Positions 1-8,502 of a DNA stretch of 15,734 nucleotides are shown piece by piece. Within the stretch, counting starts at the first letter, position 1. Each line of letters starts with the position of its first letter. The DNA comes from Spirogloea muscicola (lineage: Eukaryota > Streptophyta > Zygnematophyceae > Spirogloeales > Spirogloeaceae), in the NCBI GenBank assembly GCA_009602725.1, contig WELB01000039.1, positions 368,722-384,455 on the forward strand, read 5' to 3'. The notes beneath the pieces were generated by a model. That model saw only the letters and a list, made by a program, of their open reading frames with translations, searched no databases and was not told the DNA's origin. Made by a program: the position numbers and the translations under genes.

Positions 1-826
1 TGGTTAAGCCGTGCAAGTCAGCCAGTGAGGCCCTCCAATTCTGCCACACACCATCTTCCTACACGCTTATTCTCCCTGTAAGACTTATTGGTCTTCCCGC
101 CCGCTATTCAGCATGGGACCTCTATCTGAGCACCTTGGCATGTGCTCGTGAGAGGGCTAGCTTCAATATGAATCCCTCACATTTCCACGTTCTAGCGACC
201 CCTACCCCTGGTAGCCAGGTTGTTGCAAGACAAGTCAATTGCACTTGTTTAAAAAAGTGGTGTGCAGGCTGTCAGCAGCATGTTGACTTCTTGGGGTCCA
301 GCTTGACCCAAGCATCAAAGCAACCTGCTCGTTTCACAAGCCTGCGTGTTGCACGGAGCAATGCGCCCAGCAGCCATCCTTAACGAGGCACTCATCATGT
401 TGATGGGTAGCGTGCTGTAGTCGCAGCATGTATTGCAGCTCAGCTCAAGCGGGCCTAAGCACCAGGCGGAGGTGGGTGGCAGCGCAAGGTGTTCTTTCAT
501 GACTTGCTGCAGATGCCTCTTAGGCATGAGGTGCCAAAGGCATGGAGACCTGTAAGGCAGGCTGCAAATGAAGCTAAGTCTGTTATACAGATCAGGCGGT
601 GAGCTGCTTGCTGTCCATGCAGAAGCCTCAGTGCGTGGCAGCAGCCGACATCAATGCTGAGAATGTAGATATTATTAGTAAAAAGGGTCGACAAGCTGCC
701 TAACAGAGGACAATCCTTCCCTGTCAAGCATAAGGCAGCCTGGCGAATGAATAATAATGATACAACAGTTTGGGGAAATTTAGTCCAGGGAGGAGGCAAA
801 CCCCAACCCTATCTTGGTCGACACTG
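1..826. other. Downstream flank with no supportable gene
   Basis: This stretch lies beyond the stop codon of the minus-strand kinase gene. All open frames are under about 100 codons, overlap one another on both strands, and none contains a motif I recognise. The part nearest 826 should hold the 3' untranslated region of the kinase gene. I see no canonical AATAAA on the minus strand there, only AATAAT-like AT-rich spots near 670-760. No repeat, tRNA or other RNA gene is evident. Confidence 0.5.
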
Positions 827-3800
827 TCACCGTCCAACCTCAAGGTCCTCTGAGGCTATGATGCTCGCGGCAGAGTCGTCTATGTTGAGGCTGAGCTGCT
901 GTTGGCCGCTCGAGTTGCCGGCGTCCCCACTGTACCCCGAGACAAAGGATGAGACTGCGCTGCACTCTGGAGCGGCCCCAGGCGCTAGATTCACTGGCCA
1001 GTCAGGTGGCAGGTGCTGGGCTGAGATGTCCGGGTAGGAGGTCAGCCCCACCGCAGACTTACTGAACGCGTCCATCTCCCCACTGTGACTGAACTCCACG
1101 CTCTTCTGCAGAAGGAGATTGTTGTAAGGACCGGTCAGAGCTGACGAGATCATTACTAAATCTTCTCTCACAATGTTGGGGACCAGAAGGTAAGCAAGCT
1201 CTCAACCTCATCACCTTTCCCAGTATGAATGTCTCAAACCAGGCAAAAAGGGGTGCTTGGCTGAAAGTATGCATCAGCAAGAATGTGCTGCTGCGTCTTC
1301 ACTCTGCAATACGTTGCATACACGAGTAAGAGCAGTGATGTACCTGTACTAAGGTCAGCGACTGCACCACTTCCCCCATGGTGGGCCGTTGAGAGGCCTC
1401 TGGAGCCACGCAAGCAACCGCAATTGCTGCTACTTGGCAAAAGTCGTCCAGTGGTACATTGTCCTTCAACCAAGGGTCCATGAGCTCCAGCATTCTCTCA
1501 GGGTCTTTCAAAATTGGTCGAGCCTGTTGCAAAATTGTGAAAAGGTCTTAATGCAACTTGCCGTGCATTGAGGTGCTGCTAACGACAGACTTAAACCAAG
1601 TCTTACAGATGTTGATTGGGCAACTCGTGTGGAAGATCTCTGGCATGAGGCATCACAGGTCAAAAGCGAGGACCACACTTGCAGCGATGAACATTGCTGC
1701 AAGAAAGCAAACCTTGGCGTGCCACTGCATAAGACAGTCACAGTCAGACTTGCGAGATGGAGCTGTGCTTATATTGCCATACTAAGATTTACAATGGTGG
1801 TTTACCCATGTCACAAGATTCTCCTGTCCTGGTGGCTGGGTCATGTCCACAGGCCTTCTGCCTGACAAGAGCTCCAGGAGTACTACTCCATAGCTGTAGA
1901 CGTCACTTTTTACCAGCAAGTGCCCAGTCATTGCATACTCTGGTGCAACGTAACTGCACATAGCACGAATGTACACCTTAACTCAGAAAGGAGAAGTTGA
2001 GCGGCTTCTTCCACCACCTTAAGAGCAAGGGTTCATGTAGCCAATCCTGGTGTCACAGCATATACTCACCCAAATGTGCCCATCACACGTGTCGACACAT
2101 GGTTAGCATTGCCGACGGGCGCCTGCTTGGCCAGGCCAAAATCAGACACCTTGGCACTGAAATTGTTCTCAAGGAGGATGTTTGAGGCCTTGAAATCTCT
2201 ATGAATCACACAGGGTTGTGAGTCCTCATGGAGATACTGAAGTCCTCGTGCTGCGCCAATTGCAATTTTCATACGTGTGTTCCAGTCCAATCTCTCTGTT
2301 CGTGGAACACCTGCACATGCATATGTGCCTACATTAGCATGTGGTTTTATCCAACATTTGGCACACCTCTCACCAGCTGCATGAGCAAGTGAGCTTTCTC
2401 ATCCAATGGCACTGATGTAGTCACAAGGTCCACTTATACACAAACCCATTCCCAAGGGTATCTGAAGGATTAAAGGAGTGCCAATATGCCAATACCGTGA
2501 AGCCAACTCTCAAGCGAGCCATTAGGGACAAGCTCGTAGCATAAGAGCTGGTGAGTGCCCTCCCTATTGGCATAGTATCCAACAAGCTTGACTAGATGCC
2601 GATGGTGCAATCGACTCAGCATCTCCACTTCCACAAGAAACTCGCGATCTCCCTACAGTTTGTAAGCCAGTATTGTATCATATTATTCCACTTTTCAAGG
2701 ATCAGCATCACAAAAGATACGATGATACTGTGGCAGAGATGCATGAACTATATACTACAATGTGTGAACACTCTGGACGTTCTCGGAGGGTTGCTGTGCA
2801 TCAAACTAGATGTTCCATCACAGTGGTGCTATGATTGTGTCGTGCTGCCTGTTTAGCTGCTGAAATGCAAGAAAAAGTTGTCCTTGATCAATACCTGGTG
2901 CCCACCACCAGTGAGCTTTTTGATTGCCACTTCTGTGTGATCTTTCAACACGCCTTTGTAGACACGCCCAAAGCCACCCTCGCCTACTATGCTCTTGACA
3001 GAGAAGCTGGATTGCGGCAGTCAAAGCACAATACAATTATCTGACTGACCTCAGCATCAGCATAACACTGACATCAAGCACTTCAATTGCAAAACACCTC
3101 TGGCTCTAATTATATAAAAGGACGAGCAGGCTGTTAAATTAAGCAAGCCTACATCAAGACATCAGACAGATGTTCAGACATTATTGGCTATGCAGGCTTA
3201 TGAGTTTCAAGCCTACAATTAAGATAGAATATAGTGGCTGTGCATTATTTGAAACTACAACAACAATAGAATAACAGACAGAGCTTCAGATGGTCAGAAT
3301 ATGAGTGATGCTTGTCACTGGCACTGTAATGAAGGAGACGTGCGATGTGAAAGCATCAATCTGCCCAAAGGGCTGTCACAATCATGAATCAGTTGGGTGG
3401 AATTTTCATACTTGTCTGTTGCCTCTCGCAGCTCGTCATATGTGAAGACCCGGGTACTCGATGGACGAGGCGCTGTAGACCCCTTGGAAGACCCCAGGGC
3501 AACAGCGTTCCCAACAGCAGCTGCTTTTTGTGCCTTAGCTGCAGGACCACATGGATGAATTCAGATTAGTGGAAAGGACAGATTGCCCTTTTGCAAGATG
3601 CATGTCAAAATACTAGCAATGTCGTGCATTTTAGGTACGCAGGTCTTGGTTCTGTCGAGACAAGCAAACAAACTAGTCAATACAAGCAGGTGGGAGGACG
3701 CTTCCGTGTACCTCTTTCAAGCTCCTCCACCTGCTTCCTCCTTCGCTTGCGCTTGAGAAGGCAAGCACCCACAATGCATGCAGCAACTGCCAGGATAGCC

Positions 3801-5662
3801 ACAAGCCCTGCTACTATGCCAATGACAACACCCACAGAGGAACTCTTCTTCTTCTTAGCAGCGCCTGAGGGACTTGAGTTTGGCGGGCTTGCAGGGGGTG
3901 GTGGCATAAAAGGTGGTGGACTTGGAGGAGCTGAATCCACAACAACAACCACAAAGCATTAGCCAAAGAGATCCTCGTTTCCAACTTGTCGTGTCAGATG
4001 TGAAGTTGACAATCTGTAAATGCACTTGACAATCAACAGGACCTGGTCACTGGCAGCCTTCACACATCTGGTGACTGCATCAATGCATGCTTGTATCTAT
4101 CAAACTAACGTCACAATAGGTGCATTGACTTGTGCATAAGTACCAGGAGGTGGTGGAGGTGGTGGGTGAATCTGCTTGATGTAAATGAGTGTATAGTTGC
4201 CAAAGTGGCTTGTGTCAAGAGAAACGAAATGGTCCTGCAGATTGTGCCTGAATGTCTGCAATGTACTTGCAGGGAACATGACGCCAGATGCAGGAAGCAG
4301 CCACAAAGTCAGATTGACCATTGGATCTGCCGTCTTGCCACGTAGAAGGATCTGCAAAGACATAAGCAACAGCTCAGTTGCAGACAACAGGCACTTGAGT
4401 GATGGCTTAACTTGTCATAGTTAGCTACACAAGCTCAGTAGCACTCCTCCTGACAGCCATACTTGCAAGACATAGTTGACCGAATGAATCAGATACACTG
4501 AAGGAATAGTACTGCACCTGATTCACTGATATATTCAGCTGAGAGCTAAGCTGGTTGGTGAGATCCCCAAAATCAGCAAGAAAATTTTGAAAGTCGTCAA
4601 ATGCCAGCTCAAGCTCCAGAGGAAACACACAGAAGCACGAGGTCTCTGAGGAGTCTGGTCGGGACCACTGGTAAGGCGAGGATGTGCACTCCTGCAAACA
4701 GCCTGCATAACAGCAGCATAGGCATCACCCTTTCAGCAACAGAGGCAGAGACACTAGGCAACTGACTTGCATCCCCCCTCTTGTCCTTCATTGAACGCCT
4801 GCTACCTGCCAATCACTTTCATATGCAGCATGTGCAACTTCTAGTGACCGGAGCAGACTGTGTCAGGGCTTGCTGCACTGAAGTAGCAGACTACGACTGT
4901 ATACTTCGAGGGCGTCGTCTAGCTCAAAGAGAAGTCCTGCCTGCACCGATGAGTTACCAGATCTCTACATATTCAGCATAGAGGGAATTTCAGAAGGAGA
5001 AGTGCCTCACTGGTCCCAGGCGGAGGACGTACACCCAGAGATGCAGGCGAGTTTACGTGAGTATCCTCTGCGACGGCGGCGGAAGTGTACAATGTGGAGG
5101 ATGATAGCAATATCCTCATCGGTGGAAGCCGTTCAGCCGTTGACACACGAGACGGAGAGGCGAGCAGCACAGAAGATGTTGAGGTGAGAACTCTTTGACC
5201 ATGCTTCTGGCTCGGTTTCTGCAAACTCCTGTACTGCAGGTTACCATTGCCGCCTAGACTACGCAGCTGTGCGTGTGCTGGACCTGTAAGCAGAGACAGC
5301 ATCACTAACACAAGATGCTCAGCTAGAGGACCAGGAGCCTGAGACATTCGCCATGCAGCAATGCTGATGCATTGATATCCACAGAAGCGGACGATGGTAA
5401 AACTATGACCAATTTCAGGTGATTCAAAAGCAAAATCTGGCAATCAAAGTCGTAGCTCAAGCCCGCTAGTGCTGCAGGACTGCCAGTCACAACTACAAAC
5501 AATTTGGTCAGTGGTGAAGGCGGTGCGCGACTTGCGCAATTGGAGGTCAAGCGTCGCGTCAGGTACATTCAGCGTACCCGAAGACCGCAATCCGGCGACG
5601 GAGGCGAGGCAGGAGGCGATAAGAGCCCCGGCGCACAGCAGGAGAAGCCGCGAGGGCGCCAT
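827..5662 (-). CDS. ALE2-like: ALE2-like receptor-like serine/threonine kinase, 12 exons
   Basis: Predicted 744-aa plasma-membrane receptor kinase. Exons in coding order: 5578-5662, 5011-5283, 4497-4702, 4144-4351, 3712-3930, 3412-3538, 2895-3006, 2496-2652, 2070-2310, 1806-1953, 1344-1523, 827-1105. All have GT donors and AG acceptors, and phases join without a stop. Layout: signal peptide (1-24), Cys-bearing ectodomain (about 120-255), Pro-rich stalk (258-279), transmembrane helix (290-316), basic stop-transfer, [12 protein letters not shown] juxtamembrane motif, kinase domain (about 380-650), and a C-tail ending SEDLEVGR. The ectodomain, the HRDFKASN and [18 protein letters not shown] motifs and the terminal SEDL..GR place it with Arabidopsis ALE2 and its relatives rather than with extensin-like PERKs, from remembered family features. 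ALE2 acts in epidermis and cuticle formation; ligand and role here are unknown. The start is an ATG followed at once by a hydrophobic leader. The exon 3 donor is uncertain (AGT/GTATCT chosen; TTCG/GTCAAC or CAA/GTATGG are alternatives). Kinase identity is near certain; the ALE2 subclade is likely. Confidence 0.92.
1344..3006 (-). other. Protein kinase domain, exons 7-11
   Basis: The catalytic elements are complete and in order: glycine loop [11 protein letters not shown] (381-391); ATP-binding lysine in VAIKK (K402); [20 protein letters not shown] with the helix C glutamate; [18 protein letters not shown] hinge and loop (ending 463); HRDFKASN catalytic loop (499-506); VSDFGLA metal-binding loop (D519); [21 protein letters not shown] activation segment; [14 protein letters not shown]; and [12 protein letters not shown] at the C-lobe end. 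It is an RD-type kinase with no missing catalytic residue, so it is predicted active. Introns fall after HQ, in the glycine of LHG, in the glycine of GTFG, after VTW, and after LVQ at the end of exon 11. Confidence 0.95.
3412..3930 (-). other. Transmembrane and juxtamembrane exons (5 and 6) of the kinase gene
   Basis: Exon 5 continues the stalk ([18 protein letters not shown]), then has four lysines (283-286), a hydrophobic segment of about 27 residues beginning [10 protein letters not shown] and ending GACLL, and a strongly basic KRKRRRK stop-transfer that fixes the kinase on the cytoplasmic side. Exon 6 is an Ala/Ser-rich linker that ends in [11 protein letters not shown], the usual entry to the kinase domain in this receptor class. 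The codon for N373 is split AA/C across intron 6. The lysine cluster on the outer side of the helix is unusual beside the basic inner cluster. Confidence 0.85.
4144..5662 (-). other. Signal peptide and ectodomain exons (1-4) of the kinase gene
   Basis: Exon 1 starts [20 protein letters not shown], a basic then hydrophobic signal peptide with small residues near a likely cleavage site around residues 20-24. Exon 2 (residues 29-119) is Ser/Pro-rich, has no motif I know and ends in RPPPGT; it is supported mainly by phase agreement on both sides (codon G/GT, then A/GC). Exon 3 carries four cysteines spaced C-x3-C-x16-C-x-C (121, 125, 142, 144), then FPLELEL, matching the CxCV-P block of ALE2-type ectodomains. 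Exon 4 carries NLTLWLLP and FGNYTLIYI, matching the later conserved blocks, then a run of seven prolines that opens the stalk. N-glycosylation sequons are visible (NIS, NLT, NYT). Confidence 0.75.
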
Positions 5663-6190
5663 GCGGTGCGCAGGAGCCGCTCCTCATGTGCTGCGGGCGC
5701 CGCCGGAGGCTGCTCCGGCAGCAGGCGGGGCGCGGCGCGAGGGCGGCGGCGGCGGCGGCNCGCGGCGCGGGGCGCCCGTCCCCGAGGGTCCGCGCGTCGT
5801 CAGGCTCGAAGGCGGGGCCGGGCCAGGGGCGGCTGGCCCCCGGGGAGGCGCGGGGTGCCCATATTGACGTGAGAGGGCGGCCAATTTTAGCCAATACAGC
5901 GTTCAGGCAACAGCTGGTGCAAAACGTGGGACTACATGAAACGAAGCCCCCCTATGCCAAGGTGGCTACGTGTGCAGGATATCAGGGAGGCCAACGAGAC
6001 GCCAGGTAACGTCAAAGCCGGACCCCGGCCGGCTCCATGTGCTGGTTCCCGCGCCTCCGGGCGGCGCCACGAGACGGGAGGCAGCGTCGCCGCCGGGGCT
6101 GGCGGGAGAAGGCGGAGCCCGCGGCCGGTCCCTCGGTCCAGCCTCGCCACCTTTGCTCACCCGTGGGTACTAATGTCATCTTAGGTACCT
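5663..6190 (-). promoter_or_regulatory. GC-rich leader and promoter of the kinase gene
   Basis: This is a very GC-rich, CpG-rich block just upstream of the kinase start, and open frames here run through both strands because stops are rare. Read on the plus strand it holds TGACGTGA (5865-5872), a bZIP-type ACGT core that also contains a TTGAC W-box core, and two CCAAT boxes ten bases apart (5881-5885 and 5891-5895). I see no TATA box. The transcription start cannot be placed. Assignment as promoter is inferred from position and composition. Confidence 0.5.
5741..5760. repeat. GGC trinucleotide tract ending in an ambiguous base
   Basis: About six GGC units lie in the predicted 5' leader of the kinase gene (CCG sense on its coding strand), followed by the only N in the window at 5760. 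The N probably marks an uncertain length of the repeat in the assembly. Confidence 0.85.
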
Positions 6191-6513
6191 TAGATTAGGT
6201 CTCCGTATTATGTAGCATTGTTTAGTCTGCACTCGACTCTGCCTGAACAATGTATTGGCTTGAATTGGCCTCCCTTTCAATTCATGCGCCCCGCGCGCCT
6301 TCTCTCTCTTTCCGTCATGAACACCTGTATGCATCTGGCTGGCATTTCACAGCCGATTCTTTCATATCAGCAGCCGCTTTCTCTTTCTCCTGCAGCCGCT
6401 CCCTGCAGCAGCTATTCTGAGCCGCTTTTTCTCTTATGATATCAGCAGCCGTGATCACCTTTATTGATGCAGAGGAGCAATTAAGCTCTCCAAAAAGGGT
6501 ACGAGGTATACAC

Positions 6514-6536
6514 GAGAGAGAGAGAGAGAGAGAGAG
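6514..6536. repeat. GA dinucleotide microsatellite
   Basis: About 11 perfect GA units, followed directly by GGCCAGG, the start of a GGCCAGCCC-type module. Its position at a module edge suggests it grew within or beside a repeat element. Confidence 0.95.
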
Positions 6537-6577
6537 GCCAGGTCTACGAGAGGCCAGCCCCGAAATGAAGGGAGAAA

Positions 6578-6670
6578 CAGCTCTTCTAATGTAAGGCAAT
6601 GGCTGTAAGAGGCCAGCCCAATCAAAGGTACAGCTCTTTCAATGTAAGGCAATAGCTGTGAGAGGAAGGA
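6578..6670. repeat. 53-bp imperfect tandem duplication
   Basis: The unit begins CAGCTCTT, continues AATGTAAGGCAAT(G/A)GCTGT and ends AGAGG. Copies start at 6578 and 6631. A third, more diverged copy lies at 13142-13180 (CAGCTCTTCCAATAAAACGCAGTAGCTGTG). This is one of the modules that links the intergenic region with the retroelement zone. Confidence 0.8.
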
Positions 6671-7360
6671 AAAAACAAAATCTGAAAGAGCAGAAACATC
6701 ACAAAGCTGCTCTACCTGACTTCTGCGGGTGGGTGCTCAATAATCTTAAGTCAGAAATGGCAGATTGGAGACTAAAGGGCGGAAAAGCGTTGCCCTGTCG
6801 GACACCGAAGGCATAAGACAATGTGGAGCAAGATTGCCAACAGGGAGCAAGCCACTTAACAGCTGCCGCAAGGACTCATAGCCCCTAGTAAGCACCAACA
6901 AGTTGGACATACTCGAAGAAGGGAGGGAGACGCCCCTGCTGGTTTCAAAAGCTGCTGCTTGAACGCACCCAGCAGCCCGCAGATGCCAGGAATTTCCTGT
7001 CATTGCTGCAGCAAGCCGAGATGCGCATCAGGTAATAGTAAGACATGTATTGACTCTTCCTTCAAGAGGGTCGATGGCTGTGGTAGGCCAGCTGTAGACT
7101 GTCTTAACATTTAGTGCACCTTGGGAAAGAGGATAATAAAATTTTCATGCTGCATCATTGCGGCGGTCTGCTACGATTGGCTGCCATCACTGAGGGGAGG
7201 TAGAGAGAATTAGGCAGCTTTTCAGAGCTATTTCTTTTAGGAGGGGCCGAGGGCTGTGGTAAATCAGCCCACAAGATGATGACGAAGGTCCCAAAGAGTT
7301 GGAAAGCGTATACCACGCAGGAAAATAGGAGACAAATAACTTGGCTGCTCAGTGACCTGT

Positions 7361-7375
7361 AGTCAGCAGCCGCAA
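7361..7375. repeat. 15-mer AGTCAGCAGCCGCAA, copy 1 of 3
   Basis: The same 15 bases occur exactly at 12851-12865 and 13266-13280. The latter two sit just past the C-terminal coding tail of the retroelement fragments (minus sense), so the 15-mer probably belongs to the element's 3' untranslated region. This copy is followed by a related GCAGCCGC at 7383-7390. Confidence 0.8.
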
Positions 7376-7525
7376 ATAGATAGCAGCCGCTATTTAATTG
7401 AATTTATATAACTTTGTGTAAGAAGGGGCGGTGCGCATGCTTTACAAAGAGAGGCCAGCCTTTACTTGAAGCCGAGCCAACTTGCTGTCTTTGCAAAAGG
7501 CAAAATGGAATGAAACGATTTTCAG

Positions 7526-7720
7526 AAGGGGGCGATGGCTGTGAAAGGCCAGCCCAGAAAAGGACCCACAGAATCGGGATGGGCCGGAAAGTGCACAAGT
7601 ACTCGCTGCGCAAGAGGCCAAGGGAAGAAGTGAGCCTCGGTGACGCCACGGAAAGGAAGTCAGTGCACTGCAGAGAACGTGGATAAATCTGGGCTCGCCT
7701 TTCACAGCCATCGCCCCCTT
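7526..7720. repeat. 30-bp inverted repeat with a 135-bp spacer
   Basis: Arm 7526-7555 reads AAGGGGGCGATGGCTGTGAA followed by AGGCCAGCCC. Arm 7691-7720 is its reverse complement with a single mismatch. The transcript could fold into a hairpin. The arm core GGGCGATGGCTGTGA also occurs once more, at 13085-13099, so the pair may be two opposed copies of a dispersed module rather than the ends of a transposon. I see no target-site duplication at the outer edges. Confidence 0.85.
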
Positions 7721-7904
7721 ATGCAAACCCTTCCTTCTTATAAGATGGGGCTATTCCAGGAGCCTAGCATCTCTGATCTGCGGCTGCTTAGCAGGGGTTA
7801 CTGAGTGATTCGTAGCTGCTTTGTTTCTTTGTGTGCTTGTATTTCTTAGCGCTTCCCCTGGCCCCCTTCTTTGGCCTTTGTTTGTTACAAATACACGAAA
7901 TTCC

Positions 7905-7985
7905 CTTCTCGTACTTTGTTCGTTCTTTTTTGGGCTGGCTTTTCCAGCCCCTATCCTCAATGGGCGAGCCCTTTCTCTTTCTCTA
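7905..7985 (+). repeat. Retroelement 3'-UTR-like fragment
   Basis: The stretch TTTTTTGGGCTGGC, a few bases, CCAGCCCCTATCCTCA, GGGCGAGCCC matches the reverse complement of 13338-13370, which reads TTTTGGGCTGGCTTGGCCAGCCCCTCTTCTCTCA. The latter lies just beyond the stop of the decayed reverse transcriptase, so this is probably a fragment of the same family in the opposite orientation. Confidence 0.55.
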
Positions 7986-8030
7986 TTACACAAAGCGAAG
8001 CCCGGAGGGCATCCGCTGGTGCGCAGCGAA

Positions 8031-8502
8031 CGTGGCGGCTCTCGGAACAGCAGGCGCTGCGGCGGCGTTGCCGTCGCCAGCCGTCTGGCGCTGACGTCGG
8101 CGCACCACCCGGCCGTCTCGAGACGAGGCTCTGCCGACTGGGAGGTAGGGAACAAGTGGAATAGAGCGGCGGTCGCGGGGTCGTGATGACGTGATTTGGC
8201 CACCCCCCAGTAAGCACTTCACACGGGTGCTCGCGGCAACTGCATTAGACCACGGATTTGCCGCCACCCCCCCCGGGGCCGGGCTGCTTGAGTAGAGCTG
8301 GCCGCTTTCTCTCAGTCGCCACTTCAGCAGCCGCTCGGGTGCGAGGGCCGCGCCGCCTCTGCCGCCGGCTTTCGCGCCGCCGCCGCTGCCGCCGCCGCCG
8401 CCGCCGAGGCGCCTTGACGGCTCGCTACTGCAATCTTTGTGCCTGTCGTGCGCTGCGGGGCTGAGCAAGGAAGCCGAGGGGCTGCGCGGCGGCGGTCCAG
8501 CC
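8031..8502 (+). promoter_or_regulatory. Promoter and 5' leader of the G6PDH gene
   Basis: GC- and CpG-rich sequence directly upstream of the G6PDH start, without a TATA box that I can see. ACGT-core elements are at 8092-8099 (TGACGTCG) and 8187-8194 (TGACGTGA). The second is identical to the octamer upstream of the kinase gene. The leader near the start holds a CCG tract. The transcription start is not placed. Confidence 0.5.
8376..8406 (+). repeat. CCG trinucleotide tract in the G6PDH leader
   Basis: About ten GCC/CCG units with one CTG interruption, roughly 100 bases before the start codon and so probably in the 5' untranslated region. Such tracts can form structure that affects translation; that effect is only inferred here. 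Confidence 0.85.

Larger units (their letters stand above)
6191..8030. other. Repeat-rich intergenic region between the divergent genes
   Basis: No coding region is supported here; the open frames are short and overlapping and lack motifs. The region is filled with degenerate short modules: AGCTCTT..AATGTAAGGCAATGGCTGT, GGGCGATGGCTGTGA, GGCCAGCCC and CAGCAGCCGC. Several recur exactly near 13 kb beside the retroelement remnants, so I read this stretch as old non-LTR retroelement 3' sequence or a derived non-autonomous family, in both orientations. Clear GGCCAGCCC-type sites are at 6551, 6611, 7547, 7691 (reverse) and 7932-7950. Confidence 0.6.

Noticed and set aside
3108-3120. TATA-like ATTATATAAAAG as a promoter
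   Set aside because: It sits inside intron 6 of the kinase gene with no gene following on the plus strand.
3677-3962. Proline-rich or Thr-rich open frames on both strands as separate small genes
   Set aside because: The minus frame is exon 5 of the kinase and the plus frame is its antisense shadow.
827-5662. Extensin-like PERK receptor kinase
   Set aside because: The Pro-rich stalk suggests it, but the gene also has a signal peptide, a four-Cys ectodomain with a CxCV-P block and a SEDL..GR C-terminus, which fit the ALE2 group and not PERKs.
5469-6184. Several Arg/Gly/Ala-rich open frames on both strands
   Set aside because: They arise from stop-poor GC-rich leader sequence, one crosses the N, and none has a motif or splice support.
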